Assembly (NCBI GenBank): GCA_052180195.1
Contig: CP197469.1
From: Gottfriedia sp002574545
Lineage (GTDB): Bacteria > Bacillota > Bacilli > Bacillales > Bacillaceae_G
Reading direction: 5' to 3' (one strand)
DNA length: 64,000 nucleotides
Positions 29,837-38,298 of this stretch are shown here, piece after piece; position 1 is the stretch's first letter; each line of letters begins with the position of its first letter. The notes beneath the pieces were generated by a model. The model saw nothing but the letters and a program-made list of their open reading frames with translations. It searched no databases and was not told the origin of the DNA. Both the position numbers and the translations under genes were made by a program.

Positions 29837-29842
29837 TATAAT
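29837..29842 (+). promoter_or_regulatory. Possible -10 element of the CDF leader
   Basis: TATAAT 45 bp before the 17-codon leader ORF. No good -35 was found at the usual distance. Confidence 0.3.
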
Positions 29843-29881
29843 ATAGAATATGTTTGATGCTAGAGAAAAGGTGATTCAAAA

Positions 29882-29935
29882 ATGAAAAATCATTTCAAAA
29901 TATATAATTTAACTTTTAAAAAAACAAACCACTAA
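29882..29935 (+). CDS. 17-codon leader ORF upstream of the CDF transporter
   Basis: Encodes MKNHFKIYNLTFKKTNH. An AAAGGTG site lies 9 bp upstream. Its last codons and stop overlap the 5' arm of a strong terminator, so ribosome position could influence termination. It may be a leader peptide or chance; no family is known. Confidence 0.4.
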   Translation: MKNHFKIYNLTFKKTNH

Positions 29936-29960
29936 CAAACTGTTAGTGGTTTTTCTTTTT
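29927..29960 (+). terminator. Terminator in front of the CDF gene
   Basis: Ten-base stem AACCACTAAC / GTTAGTGGTT with a 5-base loop, then TTTCTTTTTT. It ends 60 bp before the CDF start. Confidence 0.85.
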
Positions 29961-30019
29961 TGTTGCCTTATTACAAAACTCTTAACTTAAGTAGAAAAAA
30001 TTGGACAGGGGTGAATAGA

Positions 30020-30958
30020 TTGCGTTCAAGCAAAATAGCAGTACTTTCAATCTGTAGTAACACATTCATCGTTATATTAAAATTAATAGTCGGGATTTTT
30101 ACTGGTTCCGTAGCAATTATCTCTGAAGCAATTCATTCTTTATTGGATCTAGTTGCTTCAGTCATTGCATTTTTTTCAGTAAGAATTTCAAACAGACCCC
30201 CAGATAAGGAGCATCCTTATGGTCATGGTAAGTTTGAAAATATTTCAGGTACGGTTGAAACAATCTTAATATTTGTAGCTGGTATTTGGATTATCATTGA
30301 ATCTGTTGAAAAGCTACTTCATCCTACCTCAATTAAAATGCCAATAATCGGTGTAGTCGTCATGTTAATTGGAGCGTTAATCAATTGGAGAGTAGGAAAA
30401 ATCGTTCAAAAAGTAGGAAATGATACTCATTCTGTAGCAATGCAATCAAACGCTTTGCATTTATTAACGGATGTTTATTCATCAATCGGAGTAGCAGTCA
30501 GTTTAATTTTAGTCAGTCTTACTGGTTGGGAGTTTCTCGACGCATTGATCGGAATCGGAATCGCAATTTATATAATGAAGGAATCGATCGAACTTGGACG
30601 TAAGTCATTTACCCCACTACTTGATACAGGACTTTCCACAGATGAGTTAAAACAAATCGAAAATGTACTAAATTCTTTTAAATCCCAATTTATCGAATAC
30701 CATGACTTACGTACAAGGCGTTCAGGTGCACAGGAGCATATCGATTTCCATTTAGTATTACCATCACACATGAGCATTGAAGAGGCTCATTTACTATGTG
30801 ACAAAATAGAAGATGAAATAAAAAAGGTTTTAGTAGATCCTAAAATATTAATTCATGTCGAACCCGAAAATGAAAGAATACAAAAACTTGATAGTTTAAA
30901 TGCAAGATTAAGAGAAGAGCAGGAATTACAAGAAGTAGGAAATTCATTAGGGGGATAA
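30020..30958 (+). CDS. Cation diffusion facilitator family metal efflux transporter
   Basis: 312 residues from the TTG at 30020, 6 bp after AGGGGTG; a GTG at 30011 is the alternative. Six membrane helices then a cytoplasmic domain (about 210-312). Metal-site pattern: SEAIHSLLDLVAS in helix 2 and HLLTDVYSSIGV in helix 5, the HxxxD arrangement of zinc, manganese or iron exporters. HPYGHGKFE follows helix 2, as is typical. Acts at the membrane, exchanging metal for protons. The upstream terminator suggests control by attenuation. Confidence 0.88.
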   Translation: MRSSKIAVLSICSNTFIVILKLIVGIFTGSVAIISEAIHSLLDLVASVIAFFSVRISNRPPDKEHPYGHGKFENISGTVETILIFVAGIWIIIESVEKLLHPTSIKMPIIGVVVMLIGALINWRVGKIVQKVGNDTHSVAMQSNALHLLTDVYSSIGVAVSLILVSLTGWEFLDALIGIGIAIYIMKESIELGRKSFTPLLDTGLSTDELKQIENVLNSFKSQFIEYHDLRTRRSGAQEHIDFHLVLPSHMSIEEAHLLCDKIEDEIKKVLVDPKILIHVEPENERIQKLDSLNARLREEQELQEVGNSLGG

Positions 30959-30971
30959 TTGAACATCAGAA

Positions 30972-31004
30972 ATAAAAAAACCACAAGGATTTTATTCCTT
31001 GTGG
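30972..31004 (-). terminator. Bidirectional terminator between convergent genes
   Basis: Stem CCACAAGGA / TCCTTGTGG. The minus strand is followed by TTTTTTTATTTC, so it serves mainly the leftward membrane-protein gene. Confidence 0.8.
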
Positions 31005-31030
31005 CATTCATTCTATTTAAAAGACTTTTA

Positions 31031-31687
31031 CTAAATGATAATTTCATCGGAATTTTGATCTGAGTCGTCTCCTTTTAATTTTTGAGCTCTCATCGTGACC
31101 ATTGCATAGCCAATTGCCATTATTATGCCAAAAACATATCCACCAATTGTAAAGATAATTGTACGAGAGTAGTATGCTTTTAATCCATACGTATCTACCA
31201 TCCACCATTGCGCAACAGCAAATACTATATCTTTAATAATCCATGCGACAAACAAGTACTGAAACACTTTAAATAGTGAAGGATGTTTATATAATTTTTT
31301 ACTTTCTTCACGATCTTGCCCCTGTATTGCAGCAATATCAATCATAAAATAATATGGTAATGGTTTTTTCAAAGCCAATAAAATTAAAAATACAACTACA
31401 ACCCCAAAGTGATAATACACATTGTACAAAATTAAGTTTTTTGCAGAACCTAATGCCATTAAATCAACGGCAGTACTAACAGTTAATGTTGAAATAATAA
31501 AAAGACCAGTAACATTAAACTGTTTAGTATACCAAAAACGAAATAAAGTATATAAAATCCCTGGAATCGTCGGTAGTAGCATCGCCCAATAGTCACTAAA
31601 ATAGTTCTGTAAAACTTTATATAAAACAAGCGGAAATACTAAATACAAAATTAGATCGTAAATAATTAAATTACTTTCTTTCTTCAT
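31031..31687 (-). CDS. VC0807-like integral membrane protein
   Basis: 218 residues from MKKESNLIIYDLIL, with CGAGGTT 7 bp upstream. About six hydrophobic helices with loops such as YTLFRFWYTKQFNVTG and a charged C-terminal tail. The pattern resembles the VC0807 family of intracellular-septation-like membrane proteins of unknown function; this assignment is from memory of the family and tentative. Single-gene unit, convergent with the CDF gene. Confidence 0.6.
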   Translation of the reverse strand: MKKESNLIIYDLILYLVFPLVLYKVLQNYFSDYWAMLLPTIPGILYTLFRFWYTKQFNVTGLFIISTLTVSTAVDLMALGSAKNLILYNVYYHFGVVVVFLILLALKKPLPYYFMIDIAAIQGQDREESKKLYKHPSLFKVFQYLFVAWIIKDIVFAVAQWWMVDTYGLKAYYSRTIIFTIGGYVFGIIMAIGYAMVTMRAQKLKGDDSDQNSDEIII

Positions 31688-31831
31688 TATATATAACCTC
31701 GTTTTTTGGGCCGTTTTCGTCATAATTGTTGCTAACTAAAAAACAAAAATCAATTGGAAAGAGCCATATTTTATTTTGAATTAACACAATTTTCAAACTA
31801 TCAAATTAACAAATTGTTAAACATGATTATA

Positions 31832-31866
31832 ACAAAAAAATCTAAGAGCATAAACTCCTAGATTTA
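31832..31866 (-). terminator. Terminator after the DinB-like gene
   Basis: Minus-strand stem AAATCTAGGAG / CTCTTAGATTT (one mismatch) followed by TTTTG. Confidence 0.75.
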
Positions 31867-31893
31867 GTGCGTGGACAAAAGGTAAAAATAACT

Positions 31894-32361
31894 CTATTGG
31901 CCAAGTGATCTTTTTAAACCGTTTATTAATCCCGCATGTAGCCCTTCGTGGAAAATGTTAAAGCTAATCATGTCTCGAACAGTCTTTATTTCAAAACTAC
32001 CTAATTTCATCTCTTTTGGAATGATTTCATCTAAGCGTCCTTCATATGTAGAAATAATTTGTTCAACTTGCTGTTCTAATAATGTAATAATTTCCTTAAA
32101 TGATGGCGGCTCTTCTTGCCAGTCACTTGGTTTAGTTCCACCCTTAAAAAAATCAATGAATTCCGTTGAAAGTTGACCAGTATCACCAGTGTTTGCATAA
32201 AGTAATTGCTCATATGCCCCTAATACGTGACCTGCATTCCAAAGAATATTATTATTGAATCCTCCTGGAATTACATCTACTACTTCTGTTGAAACAGTAC
32301 TAAGAACTTTCAAAGTATAAACTCTTGTAAACCTAAGTTGTTCAAAAATAGCATCTGCCAT
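31894..32361 (-). CDS. DinB-like four-helix metalloprotein
   Basis: 155 residues of the DinB/YfiT superfamily. The three histidines that bind a divalent metal are present: one in LWNAGHVLGAYE and two in NIFHEGLHAGLI. Some family members are thiol (bacillithiol) transferases, others are of unknown role; nothing here decides between them. Cytoplasmic. Good GGAGGGATC ribosome site and its own terminator. Confidence 0.83.
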   Translation of the reverse strand: MADAIFEQLRFTRVYTLKVLSTVSTEVVDVIPGGFNNNILWNAGHVLGAYEQLLYANTGDTGQLSTEFIDFFKGGTKPSDWQEEPPSFKEIITLLEQQVEQIISTYEGRLDEIIPKEMKLGSFEIKTVRDMISFNIFHEGLHAGLINGLKRSLGQ

Positions 32362-32434
32362 CTTGATCCCTCCATCTTATCATTACTGACCTTATCGTAT
32401 CACGAATGAGGAATATTTTTCATAAAAAAGATGA

Positions 32435-32463
32435 ACAAAAAAGAAGCCTCAAAACATGAGACT
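32435..32463 (-). terminator. Possible terminator after the DoxX gene
   Basis: Short minus-strand stem GTCTCA / TGAGGC followed by TTCTTTTTTG. Confidence 0.5.
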
Positions 32464-32490
32464 CCCTCCAGACTTAAACCTATCAATCCC

Positions 32491-32877
32491 TTAAAATAAA
32501 ACCATTGATCCTGGACCAGTGAGTAATAACCCAACTGCAGCTGCAATAATTAATAGATTAAACTCAAATCCATTTGAACTATTCCAGAATCCGTTCTTTA
32601 TATGAACCTTTATTACTGCTACTGCCATCACTACTATAATCAACCATGCACCTATTTCAGTATATACACCAGCCGCTACGAAGAATCCACCTACGATTTC
32701 TGCCACTCCTGTTATAAAAGCAAAAAATGCACCAGGTTTGATTCCAATCGACTCTAACCATTGTCCAGTTCCTTTAATACCATAACCACCAAACCAACCA
32801 AATACTTTCTGCACCCCATGACCTAATAAAATAATACCTAAAACAAGTCGAATAACTAATAGGCCTTCATCAAGCAT
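32491..32877 (-). CDS. DoxX family membrane protein
   Basis: 128 residues with four membrane helices. The family pattern VLGIILLGHGVQKVFGWFGG near the N-terminus and ITGVAEIVGGFFVAAG in the second helix are clear. DoxX proteins of this type occur near redox and stress genes, and one mycobacterial member forms a complex with a superoxide dismutase and thiosulfate sulfurtransferase; the role here is unknown. Confidence 0.85.
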   Translation of the reverse strand: MLDEGLLVIRLVLGIILLGHGVQKVFGWFGGYGIKGTGQWLESIGIKPGAFFAFITGVAEIVGGFFVAAGVYTEIGAWLIIVVMAVAVIKVHIKNGFWNSSNGFEFNLLIIAAAVGLLLTGPGSMVLF

Positions 32878-33054
32878 ATCTCCACCTCAATTCTCTTTGA
32901 TTTGAGATATTTAGTGCTTAATTATTTTTATTCATTTTTTGACATGTTTATGACCTTTATTATTAATTTTTAAAAATGAATCAGTTTTCTTGTACTTGAG
33001 GAATAGAATACTATAACTGAAGATTTTCTAACTTAAAAGGAGAGAGCATACATC

Positions 33055-33699
33055 ATGAAAAAAGTCGTTCCACTAACTGTAATCGGCTTTTGGATTTTAA
33101 TGCTACTACTCGCTATTCGATATCATTTATTTCATTTGTCATTGCAAGATATAAAACACTATATTGCCAACTCTTCCATCAATCCTATGTTATTATTTGT
33201 CGCTATTTTTTGTGCCAGAATCTTTCTTTTCATTCCTAGCTCTTTATTAATTGTAGTAGGTAGCTTGTTTTTTCACCCGTTTGAAACCATTTTCTTATCA
33301 TTAATCGGAATGGCCATCACAGAAACAATTATTTACTTATTAAGTAGAAGTATTTTAAGTGATTCAATTCAACAATTCATGGAAAATAAATATCCCTCTC
33401 TATTTGAAGAGATTATTTTGAACCGAAGGAAATACTTATTCCTAACAGTCGCAACTCCTCTAGCTCCAACAGATGGTGCTTGCTTTATCGCCGCCTCCAC
33501 TAATATGAAATACTTGTCCTATATTGCAATTGTTTTTGCTGGTAATATTCCAATCGCAGTTCTTTATACCTTATACGGAAATTTCTTGCTTGGCTCTCCA
33601 TGGATTACAATCTGTATTACCGCAACTATCATAGTCGGTTTTTTCATTTACATTTCTTTAAAAAAGAAACAAAAAAAGGATACACATTTCTCAGCCTAA
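33055..33699 (+). CDS. TVP38/TMEM64 (VTT domain) membrane protein
   Basis: 214 residues, about five to six hydrophobic helices. The VTT-domain core is visible: FIPSSLLIVVGSLFFHPFET, then ITETIIYLLSRS, ending with APTDGACFIAASTNMKYLSY and GNIPIAVLYTLYG. DedA/TVP38-type proteins act in membrane homeostasis, including lipid-carrier recycling in some bacteria. The AAAGGAGAGAG ribosome site supports the start. A second VTT protein lies 0.5 kb away at 34231, in the opposite direction. Confidence 0.85.
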   Translation: MKKVVPLTVIGFWILMLLLAIRYHLFHLSLQDIKHYIANSSINPMLLFVAIFCARIFLFIPSSLLIVVGSLFFHPFETIFLSLIGMAITETIIYLLSRSILSDSIQQFMENKYPSLFEEIILNRRKYLFLTVATPLAPTDGACFIAASTNMKYLSYIAIVFAGNIPIAVLYTLYGNFLLGSPWITICITATIIVGFFIYISLKKKQKKDTHFSA

Positions 33700-33809
33700 A
33701 CTTTTTTAATTAAGTATCAAAAAAATTGTTAATAAAAGAATCGATTTTTATATATAAATTAAACTATACTAAGATTAATTAAAATTTATTAAGAAATCGA
33801 GGTAAAAAG

Positions 33810-34118
33810 ATGGAAACAAATAAGATTTTGTCCTCATTATGTTATTTTAGTGTATTCTTTGCGCCTTTCTTATTCCCAATAATTGTTTATTTCGTCGCAA
33901 AGGATCAACAACTAAAATCGCATTCTAAACGAGCCTTTTTTTCACATATTCTACCATTTCTAACAATTATTATTTTAGCGCTTATTTCCTTTTTCACATT
34001 TATGTCTTTGGGTGACGGAGCAGGTTTTGCTTTAGTTGGTGGATTTGTATTAGTACTAATCGTTAATTTAATTGTCTTTATATGGAATATCGTTCAAGGT
34101 ATTAAAGTATTGATGTAA
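33810..34118 (+). CDS. DUF4870-type small membrane protein
   Basis: 102 residues, three hydrophobic segments. The start METNKILSSLCYFSVFFAPFL, then KDQQLKSHSKRAFFSHI, and the C-terminal WNIVQGIKVL follow the DUF4870 pattern. Function unknown; such proteins sit in the cytoplasmic membrane. GAGGTAAA precedes the ATG. Confidence 0.75.
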   Translation: METNKILSSLCYFSVFFAPFLFPIIVYFVAKDQQLKSHSKRAFFSHILPFLTIIILALISFFTFMSLGDGAGFALVGGFVLVLIVNLIVFIWNIVQGIKVLM

Positions 34119-34187
34119 ATTCGTCATGTTTTCTACATTATTTCTCAGGAAATTTTCAAATTCGACAAATGCAGTTTTTGAACTAAG

Positions 34188-34229
34188 TAAAAAGGCAATG
34201 TAATGGTTTAACCTTACATTGCCTTTTTT
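34188..34229. terminator. Bidirectional terminator
   Basis: Fifteen-base stem AAAAAGGCAATGTAA / TTACATTGCCTTTTT between convergent genes; T-runs on both strands. Confidence 0.9.
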
Positions 34230-34230
34230 A

Positions 34231-35112
34231 TTATTCACTTTCTGTTACGTAAGCTTCTTTTGAATTGGTTCGTTTAATTGTTTTCTTAATCATTAATGAT
34301 AAAGAGAAGATGCAGGCAATTAAAATGGAACTAGTTAATACTATTTGTGATGTTGTTAAAGAGAAAATTTTAGCCAAATACACAGAGTATGATAATAGAG
34401 ATGATGTAATTAATTTTGAAATCGAAGCAATTATAAGGAATTTTTTAAAAGAGACTTTGCTAATCCCTGCCCCGACACAAATAATTTCATCCGGTAAAAT
34501 TGGAATAATAAACATTAATGTCAAAATAATTGTTTCATTTTTTTTGATATATTCCTGATATTTCTTTATCTGACTTTCTTTAACAAACTTCGAAACTAAT
34601 TTAAGTCCACCTATTCTTGCTATGAAATACATAATGACAATACCTAAAGTTGAACCTAAAAATCCTAATAACGCTCCCGAAAACGATCCGATTACAGCAC
34701 TACCTGCAGGAATAGTAAGGGCTTCTGGTAAAGGTAAAAAAATCGGTTGAGATAAACAGATTAAGAAAAATAATAATTTTGCCGTTGCTATATGATTGGT
34801 TAATATTCGCTCAATTCCGTACGCATCTACGAATACTAGAAATTGACTAGCATAAAATAAAATGCCAACTACCGTTATACAAAGTAGTAAACAAATTAGC
34901 GCTATTTTTGTAACCTTTAAAAATCTTTTATGATTCGATACTACCAGATAAAAATCTAAAAGCAGAATTACCATGATTGCTAAAATAATCGATATTTTAT
35001 AGATCGTTATGACAGTAGGTAAACTAGTGACTAATATTACGATCGATATCGTAGCTAATACTATGTGTAACGTCAGTTCTTTCATTGTATTGAACTTAGT
35101 TTCTTTCTTCAA
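34231..35112 (-). CDS. VTT-domain (DedA/TVP38-like) membrane protein
   Basis: About 293 residues. The start is probably the TTG at 35112, 9 bp after AGGAG; an ATG 9 codons further on (MKELTLHIV) is the alternative. An N-terminal group of three helices is followed by the VTT domain: LPLPEALTIPAGSAVIGSFS, MYFIARIGGLKLVSKFVKES and FIIPILPDEIICVGAGISK. Membrane protein of the same broad family as the gene at 33055; probable role in membrane lipid homeostasis. Confidence 0.82.
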   Translation of the reverse strand: MKKETKFNTMKELTLHIVLATISIVILVTSLPTVITIYKISIILAIMVILLLDFYLVVSNHKRFLKVTKIALICLLLCITVVGILFYASQFLVFVDAYGIERILTNHIATAKLLFFLICLSQPIFLPLPEALTIPAGSAVIGSFSGALLGFLGSTLGIVIMYFIARIGGLKLVSKFVKESQIKKYQEYIKKNETIILTLMFIIPILPDEIICVGAGISKVSFKKFLIIASISKLITSSLLSYSVYLAKIFSLTTSQIVLTSSILIACIFSLSLMIKKTIKRTNSKEAYVTESE

Positions 35113-35353
35113 AGTAATCAACTCCTATACTACAACTTGACCGTTCTCCAATATTTTTCACTACTTATTTATCGTAACGAAACAATATATACTTTGAAAC
35201 GAACTTAAGTATTAAACTTAGTAAGTCTTAAGTCTTATGGTGCGGAAGTTTTTGTAAATGAAATTGTTATATTCGAATATTCGACTCTTAATAAAAAATG
35301 CCTCTATGATTTAATTAATTTTTTGAGAATGTGCAAACACTTCACTTTATAAG

Positions 35354-35391
35354 AAATAAAAACGACTGCCAAAGAATTTAGCAGTCGTTTA
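35354..35391 (-). terminator. Terminator after the aldo/keto reductase gene
   Basis: Minus-strand stem AAACGACTGC / GCAGTCGTTT followed by TTATTTC. Confidence 0.75.
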
Positions 35392-35405
35392 CGTTTATAT
35401 TTTAT

Positions 35406-36236
35406 TTAAAAATCAAAATTGTCAGGGTCTGGACCAACACGGTGATTTTGGTTCAGTGAGTTGATTTGGTTCATATCTTCTTCTGTTAGTTCAAAATCGA
35501 AAATATTTGCGTTTTCTTGAATACGATGTTCTTTGATTGATTTTGGTATGATGACAACACCATTTTGTAAATGCCAACGTAATACAACTTGAGCAATTGA
35601 TTTATTATGTTTGTTTGCTATTTGTAATAAAGTTTCATTGTCAAATAATTGCCCTTGCATTAATGGCGCCCATGCTTCTACTTGAATTGAATTTTCTTTT
35701 AAAAATTCTCTTAGTTCAACTTGACTTAGCATTGGATGTAATTCAACTTGGTTGATCATAGGCATTATTTCAGCATTTGCCATTACTTCTTTCAAGTGGT
35801 GAATTTGGAAGTTACTCATTCCAATTGCTTTTACTTTCCCGTTTTTGTAAAGTGTTTCAAGTGCTTTCCATGATTCAACATATTTACCTTCAACTGGCCA
35901 GTGAATTAAATATAGATCTAAATAATCAAGACCTAGTTTTTTCAAACTTAATTCAAAAGCATCTAAAGTTGGTTGGTAGCCTAGATCAGCATTCCATACC
36001 TTTGATGTAATAGATAAGTCTTCACGTTTTAGACCATTTTCTTCAAGAGCTTCTCTAATACCTTGCCCTACACCTTCTTCGTTTTGATAAATCGCTGCAG
36101 TATCGATACTACGGTAGCCATTTCTTATTGCAGCTTTTACAGAATCAATTACCACTTGTCCGTCTTCTACTTGGAAAACTCCTAACCCAATTACTGGCAT
36201 TTCTAAACCATTATTTAATTTAACTAAATTATTCAT
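35406..36236 (-). CDS. Aldo/keto reductase
   Basis: 276 residues, NADPH-dependent TIM-barrel oxidoreductase. The catalytic tetrad is visible: Asp and Tyr in SIDTAAIYQNEEGVG, Lys in LSITSKVWN, and His in LYLIHWPVEG. The cofactor-binding IPKSIKEHRIQEN is near the C-terminus. Similar to B. subtilis YtbE/YvgN, which reduce methylglyoxal and other aldehydes. It lies 44 bp downstream of an MFS transporter on the same strand, with a divergent HxlR regulator, suggesting an aldehyde or electrophile detoxification unit. Confidence 0.92.
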   Translation of the reverse strand: MNNLVKLNNGLEMPVIGLGVFQVEDGQVVIDSVKAAIRNGYRSIDTAAIYQNEEGVGQGIREALEENGLKREDLSITSKVWNADLGYQPTLDAFELSLKKLGLDYLDLYLIHWPVEGKYVESWKALETLYKNGKVKAIGMSNFQIHHLKEVMANAEIMPMINQVELHPMLSQVELREFLKENSIQVEAWAPLMQGQLFDNETLLQIANKHNKSIAQVVLRWHLQNGVVIIPKSIKEHRIQENANIFDFELTEEDMNQINSLNQNHRVGPDPDNFDF

Positions 36237-36280
36237 TTTTTATTTCTCCCTTTAAATTATTTATTTATTATTTTAAAAAT

Positions 36281-37483
36281 TTACTTATTCTTTTCTAAAG
36301 AAGCGCTCCAGATGCTTAACCCAACAGCTCCTAATACCATGATCCCACCAATCCATGGTGTATGAATCAGGCCGATAGTATCTACAACTAAACCACCAAT
36401 AAATGCTCCAATTGCAATACCTACGTTGAACGCTGCTATATTTAGCGCTGATGCAATATCTACAGCAGATGGGACATACTTCTCAGCTAATTTCACAACA
36501 TAAATTTGTAGACCAGGTACATTCATAAAAGCAAGCAAGCCTAAGAAGAAAATCGTTACAATTCCTACTAGTTTAAATGGAGCTGTAAACGAAAGAATAA
36601 TAAGAACAATAGCTTGAACAGCAAACATCCATGTTAGTGCTTTTAAAGGATTTTTATTAGCCGCTTTTCCACCGATCGTGTTACCAAGTGCTACTGCAAT
36701 ACCATAAACAAGTAAGATAATACTTACAGAGTTTGGAGCAAAGCCGGTAATTTTTTCAAGAATTGGTGACAAGTATGTGAAAGCTACAAACGTACCTCCA
36801 TACCCTAAAGCTGTAATAGCAAAGGCTAAAAGTAATGGTCCATTTTTTAAAACTTTCAGGTTATCACTAAACTTTGATGCTGGTGGCTGTTTAATTGTTT
36901 TTGGAACTAATAACGCAATTGCAATGATTGCAATAACACCTAATATTGCTACGGCTCCAAAAGTTGATCTCCATCCGAAATGTTGACCAATAAATGTACC
37001 TAATGGAACACCCGTTACAGTCGCAACAGTCAAGCCTGTGAACATAAAGGCAATCGCACTTGCACGTTTATTTTCAGGTACTACATCGGCTGCAATTGTT
37101 GAACCGATTGAAAAGAACACACCATGCGAAAATGATGTAATGATTCGCGCAACTAACAATAGACCAAAACTACTTGAAAAGGCTGCAACACTATTCCCAA
37201 TGATGAAAATAATCATTAATAGCATTAGTAATGATTTTCGACCAATTTTGTTTGTTAATGCAGTTAAAATTGGTGCTCCAAATGCAACACCCATCGCATA
37301 TCCAGAAATTAATAATCCCGCTAATGTGATTGAAATGTTCAAATCACCAGCAAGAGTTGATAATAAACCTACAGGAACAAATTCCGTTGTCCCAATCCCA
37401 AATGCACTAATAGCAAGAGCCATTAACGCAGGAGTGCCACTTTTTTTCTCTTGTATCTTAATCGAAGCAGCAGTTGAACTCAT
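36281..37483 (-). CDS. MFS transporter (AraJ/chloramphenicol-resistance type)
   Basis: 400 residues from MSSTAASIKIQEKK; AAGGAGG lies 8 bp before this ATG, and the 30-codon upstream extension is not supported. Twelve helices. The subfamily signature FGIGTTEFVPVGLLSTLA in helix 1 and LTNKIGRKSLLMLLM after helix 2 are clear. Members export sugars, drugs or other small molecules. Likely co-transcribed with the aldo/keto reductase downstream, and possibly controlled by the divergent HxlR gene. Confidence 0.88.
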   Translation of the reverse strand: MSSTAASIKIQEKKSGTPALMALAISAFGIGTTEFVPVGLLSTLAGDLNISITLAGLLISGYAMGVAFGAPILTALTNKIGRKSLLMLLMIIFIIGNSVAAFSSSFGLLLVARIITSFSHGVFFSIGSTIAADVVPENKRASAIAFMFTGLTVATVTGVPLGTFIGQHFGWRSTFGAVAILGVIAIIAIALLVPKTIKQPPASKFSDNLKVLKNGPLLLAFAITALGYGGTFVAFTYLSPILEKITGFAPNSVSIILLVYGIAVALGNTIGGKAANKNPLKALTWMFAVQAIVLIILSFTAPFKLVGIVTIFFLGLLAFMNVPGLQIYVVKLAEKYVPSAVDIASALNIAAFNVGIAIGAFIGGLVVDTIGLIHTPWIGGIMVLGAVGLSIWSASLEKNK

Positions 37484-37881
37484 ATATAAATCCTCCTTGT
37501 TATTTTTATTGTGCGTTTTATTTTTAGTTTGAATACAAAGAGACATGGCGCCTGAATAAAGTCTCATTATCATTCAAAACATAAATGAAAAGAAATAGTA
37601 AAAGATTAACGTATTCCTCTATACATTTAAGGAACAATGGAAAAATACTTTTCGTAAATGTGTGTGTTAATCAATTAACTATTGTCATTATGACCGATAG
37701 GATTAAGTAAAAGAAGTATGTACTTTGAAGTGATATAGTTACTTTTTAGTAACATTTAAGAGAATAAAGGTTTAAAACAGTGAAAAATTCTCAAAAAAGT
37801 TTTTTATCGAACTAGAAACTACACAGTTTGCGAAGAGAATGTTATGATATTTGAATCATTAATAATGAAGGAGAGGAGAAA
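37484..37881. other. Divergent regulatory spacer between the MFS and hxlR-like genes
   Basis: A 398-bp AT-rich region without a supported ORF. The notable feature is the perfect palindrome at 37738-37753. Confidence 0.5.
37738..37753. promoter_or_regulatory. Palindrome, candidate HxlR-family operator
   Basis: GTTACT-TTTT-AGTAAC, arms perfectly complementary. HxlR-family regulators such as YodB bind dyads of the TTAC/GTAA type near their own and target promoters; here it lies between the regulator and its likely targets. Confidence 0.45.
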
Positions 37882-38247
37882 ATGAAAAAATACAATATTC
37901 CGGTTGAAGCTTCGTTAGATGTAATCGGTGGTAAGTGGAAAGTTGTCATTCTATGTCATTTGACAAAAGGTACAAAAAGAACTTCTCAGTTGAAAAAATT
38001 GATGCCGAACATTACCCAAAAAATGTTAACTCAGCAGCTTAAAGAATTGCAGGAAGACAATATCGTTCACCGAAAAGTATTTAATCAAGTTCCGCCAAAA
38101 GTGGAATATTCCTTAACGGATTACGGATGGTCATTAAAAGAAGTATTAGACCTACTGTGCTCTTGGGGAGAAAATCATATTGAAACAATGTATCCTGATA
38201 AAAATGACGTACTCCTTCCACCAGTTGAGGATGAAATCACCTTATAA
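37882..38247 (+). CDS. HxlR family transcriptional regulator
   Basis: 121 residues, a winged helix dimer. Motif order is typical: ASLDVIGGKWKVVILCHL, RTSQLKKLMPNITQKMLTQQ (recognition region), and a wing with YSLTDYGWSLKEVLD. One Cys at residue 29 (VVILCHL) and another in LLCSWGENH; some relatives sense electrophiles through an N-terminal Cys, but here Cys is further in. GGAGAGGAG precedes the start. Likely regulates the divergent MFS-reductase operon. Confidence 0.88.
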   Translation: MKKYNIPVEASLDVIGGKWKVVILCHLTKGTKRTSQLKKLMPNITQKMLTQQLKELQEDNIVHRKVFNQVPPKVEYSLTDYGWSLKEVLDLLCSWGENHIETMYPDKNDVLLPPVEDEITL

Positions 38248-38248
38248 A

Positions 38249-38291
38249 ATAAAAAACTCCTTTTTCTATTTTTTAGAAAGGAGTTTTTTTT
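38249..38291. terminator. Bidirectional terminator after hxlR-like gene
   Basis: Stem AAAAACTCCTTTTTCTA / TAGAAAGGAGTTTTT (with wobble), T-runs on both sides. Confidence 0.85.
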
Positions 38292-38298
38292 GTGTAAT

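Noticed and set aside
37038..37532. 164-codon plus-strand ORF
   Set aside because: It lies antisense within the MFS transporter gene, whose own frame has clear family motifs.
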